Below are positions 17,016 to 25,707 of a stretch of 64,000 nt of DNA, piece after piece. The translations under genes and the position numbers were made by a program. The notes beneath the pieces are model-generated. The model saw only the letters and a program-made list of their open reading frames with translations, made no database searches and had not been told where the DNA came from. Each line of letters starts with the position of its first letter. Position 1 is the first letter of the stretch. This DNA comes from Pseudomonas sp. R-28-1W-6 (lineage in GTDB: Bacteria > Pseudomonadota > Gammaproteobacteria > Pseudomonadales > Pseudomonadaceae), in assembly GCF_009799925.1 (NCBI RefSeq), contig NZ_WELK01000002.1, forward strand, positions 62,001 to 126,000, written 5' to 3'.

Positions 17016-18065
17016 ATGCCCACACTCTTCGACCCCATCCAGATCGGCGACCTCGAACTGCCGAACCGCATCATCATGGCCCCGCTGACCCGTTGCCGCG
17101 CCGACGCCGGCCGCGTGCCCAACGCGCTGATGGCCGAGTACTACGTGCAACGCGCCTCGGCCGGGCTGATCATCAGCGAGGCCACCTCGGTCACGCCGAT
17201 GGGCGTCGGCTACCCGGACACCCCCGGCATCTGGTCGGACGACCAGGTGCGTGGCTGGCACAACGTGACCAGTGCCGTGCATGCCCACGGCGGGCGCATC
17301 GTCCTGCAGCTGTGGCACGTCGGACGCATCTCCGATCCGCTGTACCTGGAAGGTGAACTGCCGGTGGCGCCTAGCGCGATCAAACCGGCCGGGCATGTCA
17401 GCCTGGTGCGGCCGATCAAGGACTTCGTCACCCCACGCGCCCTGGAAACCGAGGAAATCGCCGAGATCGTCGAGGCCTACCGCAGCGGCGCGGAGAACGC
17501 CAAGGCCGCCGGTTTCGACGGCGTGGAAATCCACGCGGCCAACGGTTACCTGCTCGACCAGTTCCTCCAGGACAGCACCAACCAGCGCAGCGACCAGTAC
17601 GGTGGCAGCCTGGAGAACCGCGCCCGCCTGCTGCTGGAAGTCACCGATGCGGTGCTCGGCGTCTGGGAACCCGGCCGCGTCGGCGTGCACCTGTCGCCGC
17701 GTGCAGACCTGCACGACATGGGCGATAGCAACCGTGCCGAGACCTTCGGCTACGTGGCGCGCGAACTGGGCAAGCGCCAGATCGCCTTTATCTGCGCCCG
17801 CGAGCGGATCGACGATGACAGCCTGACCCCGCAGCTCAAGGAGGCCTTCGGCGGCGTGTTCATTGCCAACGAGCGCTTCACCAAGGCCCAGGCCAACACC
17901 TGGCTGGCCGAGGGCAAGGCCGATGCGGTGGCGTTTGGCGTGCCCTATATCGCCAACCCGGACCTGGTCGAGCGCCTGACCAGCGACGCGCCGCTGAACG
18001 AAGCGCGTCCGGAGCTGTTCTACGCCCAGGGCGCGGCGGGCTATATCGACTACCCAAGCCTGTAA
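17016..18065 (+). CDS. Old Yellow Enzyme alkene reductase (NemA/XenB-like)
   Basis: A 349-residue FMN-dependent (beta/alpha)8 barrel. The start LFDPIQIGDLELPNRIIMAPLTRCRA and the site HAANGYLLDQFLQDSTNQR, with the active-site His/Asn pair, followed by YGGSLENRARLL, define the classical Old Yellow Enzyme group. It reduces activated C=C bonds, quinones or nitro compounds with NAD(P)H. It is last in the ArsR-MFS operon, 22 bases after the MFS gene, and is followed by a strong terminator. Two further members of the family are in this window (46695 and 48788). Confidence 0.92.
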   Translation: MPTLFDPIQIGDLELPNRIIMAPLTRCRADAGRVPNALMAEYYVQRASAGLIISEATSVTPMGVGYPDTPGIWSDDQVRGWHNVTSAVHAHGGRIVLQLWHVGRISDPLYLEGELPVAPSAIKPAGHVSLVRPIKDFVTPRALETEEIAEIVEAYRSGAENAKAAGFDGVEIHAANGYLLDQFLQDSTNQRSDQYGGSLENRARLLLEVTDAVLGVWEPGRVGVHLSPRADLHDMGDSNRAETFGYVARELGKRQIAFICARERIDDDSLTPQLKEAFGGVFIANERFTKAQANTWLAEGKADAVAFGVPYIANPDLVERLTSDAPLNEARPELFYAQGAAGYIDYPSL

Positions 18066-18080
18066 CGCACCGCTGAAACG

Positions 18081-18109
18081 AAAAAGCCCCGCAATAGCGG
18101 GGCTTTTTC
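18081..18109. terminator. Bidirectional rho-independent terminator
   Basis: AAAAAGCCCCGC, an AATA loop, then GCGGGGCTTTTT. It has A and T tracts on both sides, so it can end the ArsR-MFS-OYE operon and the convergent coiled-coil gene. Confidence 0.92.
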
Positions 18110-18122
18110 ATGCAGCGAACAC

Positions 18123-18947
18123 TTAGCGGGCGTTGATCTGCTGCTGCAGGTTCTGCACCTGAGCCTGCAGGGTGCTGATGTTGCGGGTCATCTGCGCGCG
18201 GAAGGCGTCGAACTCGGCGTTGTTCTGAGTCGGCGCCGGACGGTTGTCCAGTTCGCTGCGCAGCACCAGCAGGTCCTGCTCCAGACGGCCGATGGCCTGG
18301 TTCGGGTTGCCCTGCTTCTTCAGCGCCTCGACATCGCCGCTCAGGCTCTTGAGCTGGCCTTCCAGCTGGCCGACTCCGGCCAGGCCGGCCTTCTGCTCGC
18401 TGGCCAGCTTGTCCAGCTGGCTGCCGAACTGGCCGGCGGCGCTCTTCTGGCTCTTCAGCTCGGTGGCCAGCTGCTCGATGCGCTTGCCCTGGCCGCTCTG
18501 CTGGCCGGCCACGTTCTGCTGCGACTTGCTCAGCTCGGCCAGCTTGTTCTCCAGCTGCTTGACCCGCAGCTTGAGCTGCTCGCTGTCGGTGGTGACGCTG
18601 GATTCGGTGGCCACCACCTTGCCGGAGATGTCCTGGATGCGCCCGGCGGCATCCTCGCTGATCTTGACGAAGCTCTCCTGGGTCGCCACCAGTTGCTGCT
18701 CCATCAGCGAGATCTGCTGCAGGCTCCACCAGCTGAGCGCGCCCAGGGCGATGGCCAGGGCGCCGACCAGCGCCCACAGCGCGCCGGTGCCGCCGGAAGA
18801 CTTGGCCGGCGCAGCCTGGCCACGCCCGTGGTGGGGCTGGACATGGTCGGCGGGCGCCGCGTGCACCGGCGCGAAATCGTCCTGATTACGCCCTCCGGCG
18901 GTCAGGCTGGGAATATGGTCGAGTTCGTCGCGGGCATCGTTGCGCAT
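18123..18947 (-). CDS. Membrane-anchored coiled-coil protein of unknown function
   Basis: A 274-residue protein with a short, histidine-containing cytosolic N-terminus (about 1-60), one transmembrane helix (about 62-83, GALWALVGALAIALGALSWW) and a long periplasmic coiled coil rich in Q, K, L and E to the end (for example KLRVKQLENKLAELSKSQQN). It ends in QNLQQQINAR. Similar proteins are annotated in pseudomonads as hypothetical or, loosely, ATPase; no nucleotide-binding motif is visible here. It may tether or space envelope components. The start MRNDARDELDHIP was chosen because upstream codons are unlike the rest. Confidence 0.7.
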   Translation of the reverse strand: MRNDARDELDHIPSLTAGGRNQDDFAPVHAAPADHVQPHHGRGQAAPAKSSGGTGALWALVGALAIALGALSWWSLQQISLMEQQLVATQESFVKISEDAAGRIQDISGKVVATESSVTTDSEQLKLRVKQLENKLAELSKSQQNVAGQQSGQGKRIEQLATELKSQKSAAGQFGSQLDKLASEQKAGLAGVGQLEGQLKSLSGDVEALKKQGNPNQAIGRLEQDLLVLRSELDNRPAPTQNNAEFDAFRAQMTRNISTLQAQVQNLQQQINAR

Positions 18948-19157
18948 GGGTAAACCTTCAGGGAAAGCACGGCGGCAAGAAACAGAGCCGGAAGTATACC
19001 GGTTAGTCGGCTGGGCTTCAGCGTCGCGCCAGAGGAGTGCAAGGCGCACCAGTGATGGGCGGCTGCGCAGCCATAGACCTGTGAAAGGCCGCACAGTTCG
19101 CGGCTCGGGCTTTCTGGTACGGCGCTTGCAAAAGTCCAGGCGTGGCAACGCGCAGAC

Positions 19158-19181
19158 GCCCGCCGGCACCTGCCGGTGGGC
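19158..19181 (+). other. GC-rich hairpin before the 110-aa gene
   Basis: GCCC.GCCGGCA and TGCCGG.TGGGC arms fold around a 2-nt loop, ending 28 bases before the ATG at 19209. It may be a leader structure or the 3' end of a minor transcript. Confidence 0.35.
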
Positions 19182-19208
19182 ACGCTTCAACTGCTAGGGG
19201 GAACGGGC

Positions 19209-19541
19209 ATGGAACTGAACAAGGCCGTACTGGATTGCATGCAGGCGCTGCGCCGGCGCTTGCGCGATGAACTCGCCGTGGATATCCACCTCAATCAGGC
19301 GGACGCCGTGGAAGCCATGCTGATGGCCTGCCTGCGCTCCGCCGACCAGGACACCCGCAACCTTGGCATTCGCCTGGCCGAACTCAGCGACTTCCAGAGC
19401 GCGGCCGAGCCCAGCGCCCCGGCCCGGCAATACCGCGGCCAGGCGCTGGCCGACGAACCGCCTGTGGCAGCCGCCGCCGCGACCGGCGAAACGCCGCGCG
19501 GCACCGTGCGCATGTATCGCGGTCAGCGCGTCTACGCCTGA
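19209..19541 (+). CDS. Conserved hypothetical protein, 110 aa
   Basis: A 110-residue protein I do not recognise. The N-terminal 60 residues look helical and acidic (MELNKAVLDCMQALRRRLRD, then DTRNLGIRLAELSDF). The C-terminal half is alanine/proline-rich and contains two similar short motifs, QYRGQAL and MYRGQRVYA. There is no signal peptide or membrane segment. A strong AGGGGGA ribosome site precedes the ATG. The repeated YRGQ motif may be a peptide-binding element. Codon use matches its neighbours, so it is probably a real Pseudomonas gene. Confidence 0.65.
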   Translation: MELNKAVLDCMQALRRRLRDELAVDIHLNQADAVEAMLMACLRSADQDTRNLGIRLAELSDFQSAAEPSAPARQYRGQALADEPPVAAAAATGETPRGTVRMYRGQRVYA

Positions 19542-19627
19542 AGCCGCGGGGTCTGCCTGCCGACTGGACGAGTCTGACACCGCGCGCTACAAGCTAGGCA
19601 TACGGCTCGCCGTTTCAGGAGACCACG

Positions 19628-20431
19628 ATGACCTCACGTCCGGCCTGGCTCGACTGCCTGCACGCGCAGCCGCCCGCGCTGTTCGAGGCGGCGCTGCATA
19701 TCGCCGCCGAGCATGATTCCCAGCTGCAGCCGGCCCAGGTCCTGCGCGATTTCGCCAACCTGCGCCAGCTGGTGGCCGCCGGCTTGCCGCACCTGCCCGC
19801 CGCCGAACTGGCCCAGCCGCTGCTGCGCCGCCTGGGCGAGCTGGACTTCCACGCAGACGACGACCTGCCCACCCGGCCCCAGGCCGCCCTGTTGCACCGG
19901 GTGCTGCAACGCCGCCGCGGCCAGCCCCTGTCACTGGCGCTGATCGCCCTGGAGCTGGCCCGCCAACTGGACATCCCGCTGCAGGCAGTGAATTTCCCCG
20001 GCCACCTGCTGCTGCGCGTGCCCGGCGCCGACCACCTGCTCGACCCGTGCAACGGCCGCCGCCTGTATACCCGCGACTGCCGCGAACTGCTGCTGCGCGT
20101 CGCCGGGCCGACGGCCGAACTGAACGCCGGCCATCTGCTGAGCTGTGACGCCCAGGCCCTGCTGCTGCGCCTGTCGCGCAACCTGTGCCACCTGCATGGC
20201 GCCGCCGGCGAGCACCTGGCCGCGCTCAAGGACGCCGAGCGCATCCTCCTGCTGGCGCCCCCCAATGCCGCCGACCACCTGCTGCGCGCGGCCATCTACC
20301 GCGAGCTGGACTGCCCGCAGGCCGAGCGCTTCGATCTGGAGCGCGCCCTGCTACTGTGCGACGACGAACCCGAGCGGCTACGCCTGGGCCAGCGCCTGCG
20401 CGAGCTGGGGCGCACCCCGGCGCTGCACTGA
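19628..20431 (+). CDS. SirB1-family protein (transglutaminase-like plus TPR)
   Basis: A 267-residue cytosolic protein of the SirB1 family. The transglutaminase-like core includes HRVLQRRRGQPLSLALIALELARQLDIPLQAVNFPGHLLLR, with the family's conserved FPGH, and a DPCNGRRLY stretch. The last 90 residues are TPR-like helices (LKDAERILLLAPPNAADHLLRAA). The cysteine of a catalytic triad is not obvious, so an enzymatic role is unproven. Homologues often sit beside translation or cell-envelope genes; no such context is seen here. AGGAGACC precedes the start. Confidence 0.8.
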   Translation: MTSRPAWLDCLHAQPPALFEAALHIAAEHDSQLQPAQVLRDFANLRQLVAAGLPHLPAAELAQPLLRRLGELDFHADDDLPTRPQAALLHRVLQRRRGQPLSLALIALELARQLDIPLQAVNFPGHLLLRVPGADHLLDPCNGRRLYTRDCRELLLRVAGPTAELNAGHLLSCDAQALLLRLSRNLCHLHGAAGEHLAALKDAERILLLAPPNAADHLLRAAIYRELDCPQAERFDLERALLLCDDEPERLRLGQRLRELGRTPALH

Positions 20432-20508
20432 CGGGGTCTGGACAACCCCGTGAACTCTCTGCCTAATTGGCACGCCCCAACACAATAACAACATTAGGGA
20501 CGTCCACG

Positions 20509-21582
20509 ATGCGCAAGCTCATATTGCTGTGCCTGCTGTGCTTTTCCTCGCTGTTACACGCCGCCCCCGGCGTCTTCCCCGACTCCACCTTCAACAACCT
20601 CGACTACGGTCTGTACTGGTTCGGCTATGGCGACACCTGGCAGAAAGCCGTACCGGGGCAGAGCAACGCCTACTACGGCGCCAGCAAACCCACAGTGATC
20701 TATATCCATGGTTGGCAGAACGGCACCACCGTGCGCAAGGACCGCGAGACCTTCAACCGCGAGGGCGCCGGCGGTCCGGCCCTGGACCTGGCCGATGCCT
20801 GGCTGCGGGCGGGCTACAACGTCGGCGTGCTGTACTGGAACCAGTTCGCCGACGAGGGCGAGGTGACCGATGCCGAAGCCAAGATCTGGAGCGCCACTGG
20901 CCCACGCGCCATGCGCTGGCGCAACAGCAGCGGGGTGTATGCCAGCGGCCCGAGCCAGACGGTCGGCGACCTGCTGTTCAAGAGCTACAAGGACAATATG
21001 GCCGGCTACAGCGGCAGCAACATCCGCATCCTCGGCCACTCCCTGGGCAACCAGGTGGCCATCGTCCTGAGCAAGAAGATCAGTGATGCGGTCACGGCCG
21101 GCACCCTCAACAGCAAGCTGCTGCCCAAGCGCGTGGCCCTGCTCGACCCCTTCTACTCGAACAACGCGAAGAGCTGGCTCGGCAACCAGTGGACCGGCGC
21201 GGTCAGCCGCACCTATGTCAGCGAGCTGAAGGGTAAGGGGATCATTTTCGAGGCCTACCGTTCCTCGCCGGTCACCAGCACCATCTTCATCGGCGATGCC
21301 AACCCCGGGCTGATGAACATGACCGCCTTCAGCGAGCTCAAGCCCTGGTACTTCAATGCCACGCAGATCACCGAGAAGCACAATGCCGCGGTCTGGCATT
21401 ACCTCTGGTCCTACAGCTTCAATCCACCGCTGATTACCGGCACCAGCAACCAGGCCGCCTCGGCCAAGACCTCGGACAGCCGCATCACCACCCTGATGAA
21501 CGGCACGCAGAAGCTGGTGCATGACCAGGGGGCCTACACCAAGGAACCCTCGGACGATAACTTCAAGCTGCAAGCACGCTAG
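20509..21582 (+). CDS. Secreted lipase-like alpha/beta hydrolase
   Basis: A 357-residue protein with a clear Sec signal peptide (MRKLILLCLLCFSSLLHAAP). The alpha/beta-hydrolase core shows an oxyanion-hole strand VIYIHGW, nucleophile Ser178 in GHSLG, an acid candidate in LLDPFYS and a histidine candidate in HNAAVWHY. The order GHSLG then LLDP is reminiscent of pancreatic-lipase-type hydrolases, although the match is distant. It is probably exported to periplasm or medium and cleaves a lipid or ester. The start gives the best signal peptide; codons upstream are not conserved in style. Confidence 0.75.
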   Translation: MRKLILLCLLCFSSLLHAAPGVFPDSTFNNLDYGLYWFGYGDTWQKAVPGQSNAYYGASKPTVIYIHGWQNGTTVRKDRETFNREGAGGPALDLADAWLRAGYNVGVLYWNQFADEGEVTDAEAKIWSATGPRAMRWRNSSGVYASGPSQTVGDLLFKSYKDNMAGYSGSNIRILGHSLGNQVAIVLSKKISDAVTAGTLNSKLLPKRVALLDPFYSNNAKSWLGNQWTGAVSRTYVSELKGKGIIFEAYRSSPVTSTIFIGDANPGLMNMTAFSELKPWYFNATQITEKHNAAVWHYLWSYSFNPPLITGTSNQAASAKTSDSRITTLMNGTQKLVHDQGAYTKEPSDDNFKLQAR

Positions 21583-21789
21583 GGTCTGCTGCCGCTTCGT
21601 TCGCGAGCCGTGAGCGAAGCGGCAACTGCCCCTGGGAATTGACCGCAGTCCGATCCAGGGCAATCAGGCCTGCGGTTTGCCGAAATCCCCGTGCCGGCCC
21701 GCTCCCGCGCTGAAGCGCTGGGCCCCGGCGCGGGTCTCACCGCTTCTCTCCCGCGATGGCCAGGCCTGCCTGAACCTCGCGCCCATGCA

Positions 21790-21815
21790 AAAGGCCGGCA
21801 TCACTGCCGGCCTTT
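21790..21815 (-). terminator. Terminator of the SDR gene
   Basis: An 11-bp perfect stem, AAAGGCCGGCA with TGCCGGCCTTT, and a 4-nt loop, followed on the minus strand by a short T run. It lies 30 bases past the SDR stop. Confidence 0.75.
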
Positions 21816-21844
21816 GCGCCCATCCAACCCGCCTTGCGCTCGCC

Positions 21845-22756
21845 TCAGCCGGCGAACTTCTGCAGGTTGGCCATCATCTCGCGCAGGGCGGTGACGTTGT
21901 CGTCCGGGTGCACCGCACCGCTGAAGTCGCCGATCTGCTTCCAGCTGGCCGCCACGTCCTCCGGGCTGAAGCCGGCCTTGGGGTCGAAACCGGCGCCCAG
22001 GCTGCGCTCCCAGCGCACCTTGCCGATCCAGCCACCGCCCACTTCGTACAGGCCGGAGGTGTCCTGGCACTGCTCGCTGCCCAGGTACACCACCAACGGG
22101 CTGACCAGCTCGGGCTTGAGCTGCTCGAACACCTGCGGCGGGATCAGGCCCTCGGTCATGCGCGTGCCGCCGGTGGGGGCGATGGCGTTGACCAGGATGT
22201 TGTTCTTGCGCCCTTCGATGGCCAGGGTGCGGGTCAGGCCGTACAGGCCGAGCTTGGCCATGCCGTAGTTGCTCTGGCCGAAGTTGCCGTAGATGCCCGA
22301 GGTGGAGGCGGTGAAGATCACCCGCCCGTAGTTCTGCTCGCGCAGGTGCGCCCAGGCGGCGCGGGTGACCTTGTAGGAGCCTTCGACATGGACCTTGTAG
22401 ACCAGGTCCCAGTCGGCGTCCTCCATCTTGTGGAAGGACTTGTCGCGCAGGATGCCGGCGTTGTTCACCAGCACGTCGACGCGGCCGAAGCTGTCCAGGG
22501 CGTTTTGCACGATCTTGTCGCCATCGGTCACCGAGTCGTGGTTGGCGATCGCGGTACCACCGAAGGCCTTGATCTCGGCCACCACCTTGTCCGCCGCCGA
22601 GGCGTTGGCGCCCTCGCCGTGGGTGCTGCCGCCCAGGTCGTTGACCACCACCCGCGCGCCATGCTTGGCGAACAGCAGCGCGTGGGCCCGACCGAGGCCG
22701 CCACCGGCGCCGGTGACGATCACGACCTTGTCTTCGAAACGGATGGCTTCGCTCAT
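21845..22756 (-). CDS. SDR 3-hydroxyacyl-CoA dehydrogenase (HSD17B4-like)
   Basis: A 303-residue short-chain dehydrogenase. It has the cofactor motif TGAGGGLGRAHALLFAKHG, NNAG and active-site YxxxK in NYGMAKLGLYG. The extended N-terminal block VVVNDLGGSTHGEG is diagnostic of the peroxisomal multifunctional enzyme type 2 (HSD17B4) branch, whose bacterial members oxidise 3-hydroxyacyl-CoA in beta-oxidation of fatty acids or sterol side chains. It appears monocistronic with its own terminator. NAD is the likely cofactor. Confidence 0.88.
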   Translation of the reverse strand: MSEAIRFEDKVVIVTGAGGGLGRAHALLFAKHGARVVVNDLGGSTHGEGANASAADKVVAEIKAFGGTAIANHDSVTDGDKIVQNALDSFGRVDVLVNNAGILRDKSFHKMEDADWDLVYKVHVEGSYKVTRAAWAHLREQNYGRVIFTASTSGIYGNFGQSNYGMAKLGLYGLTRTLAIEGRKNNILVNAIAPTGGTRMTEGLIPPQVFEQLKPELVSPLVVYLGSEQCQDTSGLYEVGGGWIGKVRWERSLGAGFDPKAGFSPEDVAASWKQIGDFSGAVHPDDNVTALREMMANLQKFAG

Positions 22757-22881
22757 GAAACAGCTACCTCGGCAGGTGGAAAAGGCCTCGAGTGTCCAGC
22801 AGGTGCTGGCACTCGGCAATCATCTGCCGCACGACTGAATGGTGGGCAATAAGACAGCGGGATAATCACAGCACCCGAAGA

Positions 22882-23424
22882 TCAGGCGGATTGATCCGCT
22901 ACCCGTATCAGGCTCAGGTGGTTGTACAGGTGCAGCACGTGGGCCTGGGTGTATTCCGCATGGCTGAGAGCACCGTAGGCGAAGTGCGGCTGCAGCTCGC
23001 CGGCATGAGCGGCAAAGCGCAGCAGCGCCGCCTGCAGGCGGGCGATGGCGGCCAGGGTGCTGGCCGGTTCGAGCAGGGGGGCGGCGCCGGGAATCACTTC
23101 ATCGAGGGGGTGGCGCATCGCACCGCGGGCGCTGAACACGCTGAAGGCCAGCGGCCCGACGCTGTGGCGAAACCAGGCCGGTTTCAGCTGCGGGTAGCCA
23201 TCCATGGAGTACTCGACGCTCTGCGCGCAGTGGTTGAACACCTCGCTCGGGCTCCAGCCCCTGAGGCTGCTCAGTTCGCGGCTGGCCAGCGCGACCAGCG
23301 TCTGCTGCGCGCCCTCCAGCGTCAGGGCGGCCGGTGCGACGCCCGTGGGCAACGCCCAGAATCCCGCCCCCAGTACCGCTGCACCGCCCATGGCGGCTCC
23401 CTTCAAGACAGTACGTCGCTGCAT
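22882..23424 (-). CDS. Tat-exported DUF1569 protein
   Basis: A 180-residue protein with a twin-arginine signal (RRTVLKGAAMGGAAVLGAGF) and a DUF1569-like helical domain (GWSPSEVFNHCAQSVEYSMDGYP, near the end HVLHLYNHLSLIR). DUF1569 proteins have a DinB-like four-helix fold with histidines that can bind metal; His in VFNHC and in YNHL fit that role. Export by Tat suggests folding with a metal in the cytoplasm. The start overlaps the upstream hydrolase gene by 22 bases, implying one operon. The function is unknown. Confidence 0.75.
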   Translation of the reverse strand: MQRRTVLKGAAMGGAAVLGAGFWALPTGVAPAALTLEGAQQTLVALASRELSSLRGWSPSEVFNHCAQSVEYSMDGYPQLKPAWFRHSVGPLAFSVFSARGAMRHPLDEVIPGAAPLLEPASTLAAIARLQAALLRFAAHAGELQPHFAYGALSHAEYTQAHVLHLYNHLSLIRVADQSA

Positions 23425-24314
23425 GTTTTGGCCTCCAGCCATTCACGGAACTGCAGATAGTGGGCGAGCACCTCTGCGGGTGCCTCGGTCTGCGGATAGT
23501 GGCCGATCTGCTCCAGCAACACGGTGTCGGCGTTCGCAATCAGCTCGCGGTAGCGCGCCACCATGTGCGCCCCGGAAATCGGGTCGAGCGCGCCATCGAT
23601 CACCCGCAGCGGTACCCCACCCTTTTGCATGGCCGCCACCCAGCGTTCGCGCTGCTGGCGGCGCTCGGGCATGTAGCGAATCAGCCGGTGCATAACCGCC
23701 GGGCCGTCGTTGTGCGCGATCAGGCTCCAGAAGGCGTCCAGCTCCGCTTCGCTGGGCGGGGTGTGCGGGCCGAACACCCTGTTCAGGTTGGCCTTCAGCT
23801 TGCTGCGCGAGAACAACCTGCCAAGCAGCGGCCCCAGCGGGCTGAGCAGCAACTTCTGCATCAGCACCGGGCGATGGGTTTCCGGAAACAGCCCGCCATT
23901 GAGGAACACGCAGCTGGCCAGCCGGATGCGCCCCTCGTGGTGCCGCGCCAGCAGCTCCTGGGCCACGCTGTCGCCGTAGTCGTGGGCCAGCACATGAACG
24001 GGGCCGCCGATGCCCAGCTGGGCCAGCAGCGCCTGCTGCAGGTCGGCCTGTTCCAGCAGACTATAGACATGCCCGCGCGGCTTGGCCGAGTAGCCGAAGC
24101 CGAGCATGTCGCAGGCGATCACCCGGTAGCGCTGTGCCAGCGCCTGCCACAGGTAGTGCCAGTCCCAGCTGGCGGTGGGGAAGCCATGGATCAGCAGCAG
24201 CGGCTCGGCATCCGCCGCCCCTGCCACCCAGTAGCGGATGGCGTGGCCCTTGAAGGTAAAGCCCTGCCCCTGCGCCCGCCATTCATCCAGGGCGATACCG
24301 GGTAGCGCCGTCAT
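23403..24314 (-). CDS. Alpha/beta hydrolase (epoxide hydrolase/dehalogenase type)
   Basis: A 303-residue alpha/beta hydrolase with an HGFP oxyanion motif (43-46), a DMLGFGYSAKP strand and nucleophile Asp112 in AHDYGDSV. An aspartate rather than serine nucleophile places it with epoxide hydrolases and haloalkane dehalogenases. GALDPIS and QIGHYPQTEAP supply the acid and histidine. It is cytosolic. It overlaps the aldolase-type gene by four bases (ATGA) and the DUF1569 gene by 22, so it is the middle gene of a three-gene operon. The substrate is not known. Confidence 0.85.
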   Translation of the reverse strand: MTALPGIALDEWRAQGQGFTFKGHAIRYWVAGAADAEPLLLIHGFPTASWDWHYLWQALAQRYRVIACDMLGFGYSAKPRGHVYSLLEQADLQQALLAQLGIGGPVHVLAHDYGDSVAQELLARHHEGRIRLASCVFLNGGLFPETHRPVLMQKLLLSPLGPLLGRLFSRSKLKANLNRVFGPHTPPSEAELDAFWSLIAHNDGPAVMHRLIRYMPERRQQRERWVAAMQKGGVPLRVIDGALDPISGAHMVARYRELIANADTVLLEQIGHYPQTEAPAEVLAHYLQFREWLEAKTCSDVLS

Positions 24315-25093
24315 GCGGCGTAGCCCGGCATCTGCTGATCGAGCTTGCGCAGCAGGGCCGGCCAGGGCAGTGCGCCGCCCATGCCCTGCGGGCTCTTCAT
24401 CACCCCGGCGACCATGGCCTTGGCGCCCGCGAGGATCTGCTGCGGGATATGGATCAGCTCGGCGCCGCCGCTCTGCGCCATGACCTGGATCTCGCAGGCG
24501 CGCTGCAGGATGAACATCATCAGGAAGGTGTCGGCGATGCTGCCGCCGGCGGTGAGCAGGCCGTGGTTGGGCAGGATCATGAAGTTCTTGTCACCCAGGT
24601 CGGCCTGCAGGCGGGCCTTCTCGTCATGGTTCAGGGCCACGCCCTCGTAGCCGTGGTAGGCCAGGCTGGCGAGGACGAACAGCGACTGCTGCGACAGCGG
24701 CAGCAGGCCCTGCTTCTGCGCGGACACGGCGATGCCCGCCGGGGTGTGGATATGCAGCACGCAGGCGGCATCGTGGCGCACCTCGTGTACCGCACTGTGG
24801 ATGGTGTAGCCGGCCGGGTTGATGTCGAAGGGGCTGTCCATCAACTTCTTGCCGCCCAGATCGACCTTGACCAGGCTGGAGGCGGTGATTTCGTGGAACA
24901 TCAGGCCGTAGGGGTTGATCAGGAAGTCTTCGGTGCCGGGCACCTTGGCCGAGATGTGGGTGAAGATCAGGTCATCCCAGCCGTACAGGGCGATCAGCCG
25001 GTAGCAGGCGGCCAGGTCGACGCGGGTCTGCCACTCGGCGGTGGAAACCTGATCGCGCACATTCAGTTGAGGCAGGGCTGGGGCAGCGGTCAT
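24311..25093 (-). CDS. Class II aldolase/adducin family protein
   Basis: A 260-residue cytosolic protein of the class II aldolase/adducin fold. Zinc-binding histidines appear in LHIHTPAG, and a conserved ILPNHGLLT stretch follows; FTHISAKVPG near residue 45 is the usual N-terminal block. Enzymes of this fold cleave or epimerise phosphorylated sugars, but many bacterial members of this adducin-like subgroup lack a proven substrate. It is first of an overlapping operon with an Asp-nucleophile hydrolase and a Tat-exported DUF1569 protein. Confidence 0.82.
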   Translation of the reverse strand: MTAAPALPQLNVRDQVSTAEWQTRVDLAACYRLIALYGWDDLIFTHISAKVPGTEDFLINPYGLMFHEITASSLVKVDLGGKKLMDSPFDINPAGYTIHSAVHEVRHDAACVLHIHTPAGIAVSAQKQGLLPLSQQSLFVLASLAYHGYEGVALNHDEKARLQADLGDKNFMILPNHGLLTAGGSIADTFLMMFILQRACEIQVMAQSGGAELIHIPQQILAGAKAMVAGVMKSPQGMGGALPWPALLRKLDQQMPGYAA

Positions 25094-25239
25094 CGGGCAA
25101 TCCTCGGCGAGTTGTGGTGCCGAGGAGTCTAGCGCTCGCCGAGTGGCCGGCTAGTCGCCTTGCAGGCCAGCTTAGTGGCCCTGGAGCCTGTTTCCGACTC
25201 GTGCACGGCCGCGAAGGAAACGGGAGCAGCCCCTGGCGG

Positions 25240-25707
25240 TCACAGCAGCTCTGGATAGTCGCGCGCCAGCAGCGGCCAGTCCTGCTGGGCCTGCACATCA
25301 TCGGCGAGCAGGCGGAAACCCTCGAAACGGAACTCCGGCGCCACCGTGCAGCCGACCAGGCTGAAGGCGCCGAGGCTGCGCGCCGCCTGCCAGGCATGCG
25401 CCGGCACCACCCGTTGCGGCAACTGCCCCGCCGCCACCGGGCCCAGGCGCTCGACCCGCACCTGCTGCGGGGTCTCTGCGCTCAGCAGCTGCAGCGGCTC
25501 GCCCTCGTGGAAGTGCCACAGCTCGTCGGCATCCACCCGGTGCCAGCGGCTGACCGCGCCGGCCGGCAGCAGGAAGAGGATCGCGCTGGATGCCGCGCGG
25601 CCATCGGCCAGCAGCTGCGCCGAGGTGAACAGGCGGCGGTAATAGCCGCCCTCCGGATGGGCGACCAGCTGCAGCTCGCGGATCAGCTCGGCGGCGCGCG
25701 GGTGCAT
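25240..25707 (-). CDS. Cupin protein of the DUF985 family
   Basis: A 155-residue single-domain cupin. The opening AAELIRELQLVAHPEGGYYRRLF and the HRVDADELWHFHEGEPL block are hallmarks of the DUF985 (YML079w-like) family. The structure of this family is known, but the ligand is not; a role in sugar or metabolite binding is usually proposed. The ATG overlaps the preceding flavodoxin stop by one base (TGATG), so the two are coupled. Confidence 0.82.
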   Translation of the reverse strand: MHPRAAELIRELQLVAHPEGGYYRRLFTSAQLLADGRAASSAILFLLPAGAVSRWHRVDADELWHFHEGEPLQLLSAETPQQVRVERLGPVAAGQLPQRVVPAHAWQAARSLGAFSLVGCTVAPEFRFEGFRLLADDVQAQQDWPLLARDYPELL

